Below are positions 62,481-64,000 of a DNA stretch of 64,000 nt, piece by piece (the first letter of the stretch is position 1; every line of letters begins with the position of its first letter). A program made the translations under genes and the position numbers. The stretch is taken from positions 682,001 to 746,000 of the forward strand of contig NZ_NSKD01000001.1 in NCBI RefSeq assembly GCF_002286965.1, read 5' to 3'. The notes under the pieces were generated by a model. It ran no database searches and was not told where the DNA came from. It was given only the letters and a program-made list of their open reading frames with translations. Source of the stretch: Halovibrio salipaludis (GTDB taxonomy: Bacteria; Pseudomonadota; Gammaproteobacteria; Pseudomonadales; Oleiphilaceae).

Positions 62481-63693
62481 GGAGAAGCTCCGAAAACGGC
62501 AGGAAGGAGACTGGATCACCGACTTCCAGGGTCTGGTGCTCCGGAATGATGGCCAGCCCGTGCGACCAGCAGGCACTGCTGAGGACGCCCGAACTCTGGG
62601 TTGGTGCTGATTCGAGCCAGGTGCGGCCCTCGATGGAGCGACAGCGCACCCGCTGGAACTCGCGCCGGCTCTGGGGGCGTTCCACCGAGAACCCCGCGGG
62701 CATGGTGCAGGGGCGGGGCATGAGCTCGCCGTCCTCTCCCTGACAGGCGCGCAGGAAGGGTCGGCCCAGTACCAGAAAGGTTACCAGGACCGCCGCCGGG
62801 TTGCCGGGCAGCCCGAGGACGGGGGTTTCGTTGATATGGCCGAACGCCAGAGGTTTTCCGGGTTTGATAGCCATGCGCCACAGGTCCAGCTCGCCCAGCG
62901 CCCGGATGGCATCACGGATGTGATCCTCCTCCCCCACGGAAACCCCGCCGGTGGTGATGATGGCATCCGCCTGCTCCGTGGCCTGAGCCAGTGTGTCCCG
63001 TGTGGCCTCCAGAGTATCCGCCATGGTGTGGAACGGGACAGGCTCCCAGCCGGCGGCCCGCACCAGCGCGGTCAGCATGGGCTGGTTGGAGTTGTGGATC
63101 TGCCCCGGCGCCAGGGGCTGGCCGGGCGGAATCAGTTCGTCGCCGCTGCTGATGATGGCCACGCGCAGGGGTCGGAAGGTGGTGATCGCCGGCAGGCCGG
63201 CGGAGGCGAGCAGCCCCAGGTGCCAGGGATCGAGCCGGGTGCCGGCATTGATCAGGGTGTCGCCGGTATCAATGTCCTGGCCGGCGGGGCGGATGTTCTG
63301 GCCGACGCCCGGCGACTGGAGAAGCCGGACCCGCTCGCCTTCGGGTTCGGTGTTCTCCTGCATGACAACGGTATCAGCGCCTTCGGGAATGGCGGCGCCG
63401 GTGAAGATGCGGGCGGCCGTGCCGGTCGCCAGGGGCTCGGGTGCCTGCCCGGCGGGTACGCGCTGCGAGACGGGCAGTGTGCCCGCTCCGGCATCCGCCG
63501 CGCGCAGGGCATAGCCGTCCACGGCGCTGTTGTTCGCCGGCGGTACCTGCACCGCTGAAACCGGGCTCTCGGCGAGGATCCGCTCGACGGCGTCATCCAG
63601 GGGCGTGGTCTCGGTACCGGGCAGGACCCGGGCGGCCTTCATCAGTTGTGTCCGGGCCTCATCCACGCTGATCAGTGTGTCCGTGCCCGCCAT
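62473..63693 (-). CDS. moeA: Molybdopterin molybdenumtransferase
   Basis: 406 residues. It has 'NNSAVDGYALRAADA', 'GAAIPEGADTVVMQENTE', 'ISSGDELIPPGQPLAPGQIHNSN' (residues about 177-199), 'TTGGVSVGEEDH' and 'IKPGKPLAFG', the MoeA signature set, plus the C-terminal beta domain. It inserts molybdate into the pterin. Its ATG overlaps the moaB stop by one base. Confidence 0.95.
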   Translation of the reverse strand: MAGTDTLISVDEARTQLMKAARVLPGTETTPLDDAVERILAESPVSAVQVPPANNSAVDGYALRAADAGAGTLPVSQRVPAGQAPEPLATGTAARIFTGAAIPEGADTVVMQENTEPEGERVRLLQSPGVGQNIRPAGQDIDTGDTLINAGTRLDPWHLGLLASAGLPAITTFRPLRVAIISSGDELIPPGQPLAPGQIHNSNQPMLTALVRAAGWEPVPFHTMADTLEATRDTLAQATEQADAIITTGGVSVGEEDHIRDAIRALGELDLWRMAIKPGKPLAFGHINETPVLGLPGNPAAVLVTFLVLGRPFLRACQGEDGELMPRPCTMPAGFSVERPQSRREFQRVRCRSIEGRTWLESAPTQSSGVLSSACWSHGLAIIPEHQTLEVGDPVSFLPFSELLHG

Positions 63694-64000
63694 CAGTTCG
63701 CTCCCCGGGCGGCATCAAGGGGAATTTCGCGGTCCAGTCCGCTGAGGTCACGCTCGGGTTTTCGCTGGACCAGGGCCGAAAAATTGCAGGGTCGGTGGCG
63801 GCTGTCGAGCTGGTCGCGCACGATGCCTTCCCAGGCGGTGCGGCAGGCGCCGGTGGAGCCCGGCATGCAGAAGATCACCGTATGGTTGGCCAGCCCGGCC
63901 AGGGCCCGGGACTGGATGGTGCTGTTACCGATCTCCTGGGCGGAAAGACGGCGGAATTCCTCGCCGAAACCCTCGATGGTCTTTTCGAACAGCGGGCCCA
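63693..64000 (-). CDS. moaB: Molybdenum cofactor biosynthesis protein B (5' end outside window)
   Basis: The last 101 residues are present; the frame is still open at the right edge. '[18 protein letters not shown]' and '[22 protein letters not shown]' match the MoaB/MogA family, which adenylates molybdopterin before MoeA. The tail 'RPCNFSALV' is typical of MoaB. It heads moaB-moeA-moaD-moaE; moaC is not in this window. Confidence 0.9.
   Translation of the reverse strand, partial: GPLFEKTIEGFGEEFRRLSAQEIGNSTIQSRALAGLANHTVIFCMPGSTGACRTAWEGIVRDQLDSRHRPCNFSALVQRKPERDLSGLDREIPLDAARGAN

Overview
The window is GC-rich gammaproteobacterial chromosome: long GC-rich reading frames with G/C-ended codons, tRNA-Gly(CCC) and tRNA-Arg(CCG), and gammaproteobacterial markers such as rsd, rep, narXL, nsrR, bfd/bfr and a TIGR02444 protein. 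A glycine-betaine importer and acidic secreted proteins suggest a halotolerant or halophilic facultative denitrifier or nitrate respirer, of a Marinobacter/Halomonas/Halospina kind. The taxon is an inference and was not checked. There is no rRNA, CRISPR array or recognisable transposase.

Left part (1-25 kb). The end of an RND pump gene faces a proVWX osmoprotectant operon across a shared terminator. Then come a HEPN protein, a uracil-DNA glycosylase-family gene, a yefM-yoeB toxin-antitoxin pair with TGTACA-type operator sites, tRNA-Gly and a transglycosylase-like lipoprotein. A tightly coupled peptide-type ABC operon (7.9-15.0 kb) follows. Its membrane-anchored binding protein appears to be circularly permuted, and it ends in an overlooked 52-residue membrane protein. 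After it lie an MFS transporter, an ABC-class ATPase, a chemoreceptor, LOG, tpm, tpx, a PAS-GGDEF cyclase, an FAD oxidoreductase and an alginate-export-type porin.

Middle (25-40 kb). tRNA-Arg, an iron-storage pair (bfd, bfr) behind a possible Fur site, and cytochrome c5 lead into a nitrate-respiration block. This block holds nsrR, moaA, a small unknown gene, a parvulin, narIJHG, a half-size NarK-like protein and the narXL two-component system. A candidate NarL 7-2-7 site and an FNR-like palindrome lie upstream of narG.

The narL-rep junction (40.16-41.65 kb) holds an AT-richer two-gene insert (an unknown helical protein and a membrane-anchored ankyrin protein). It is bounded by perfect 16-bp direct repeats that carry the stop codons of both flanking genes. 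An orphan PAAR spike protein lies just past rep.

Right part (43.7-64 kb). pstSCAB and a general porin both carry PhoB-type promoters with identical geometry, so the porin is probably phosphate-starvation induced. Housekeeping genes follow: tex, gshA, an RMF-like gene overlapping a fliL-like gene, dsbB, rsd, an FKBP, a TIGR02444 gene, an ABC-F gene, ppx and trxA. The window closes with a molybdenum-cofactor cluster (mobA facing moaB-moeA-moaD-moaE) that supplies the cofactor needed by NarG.
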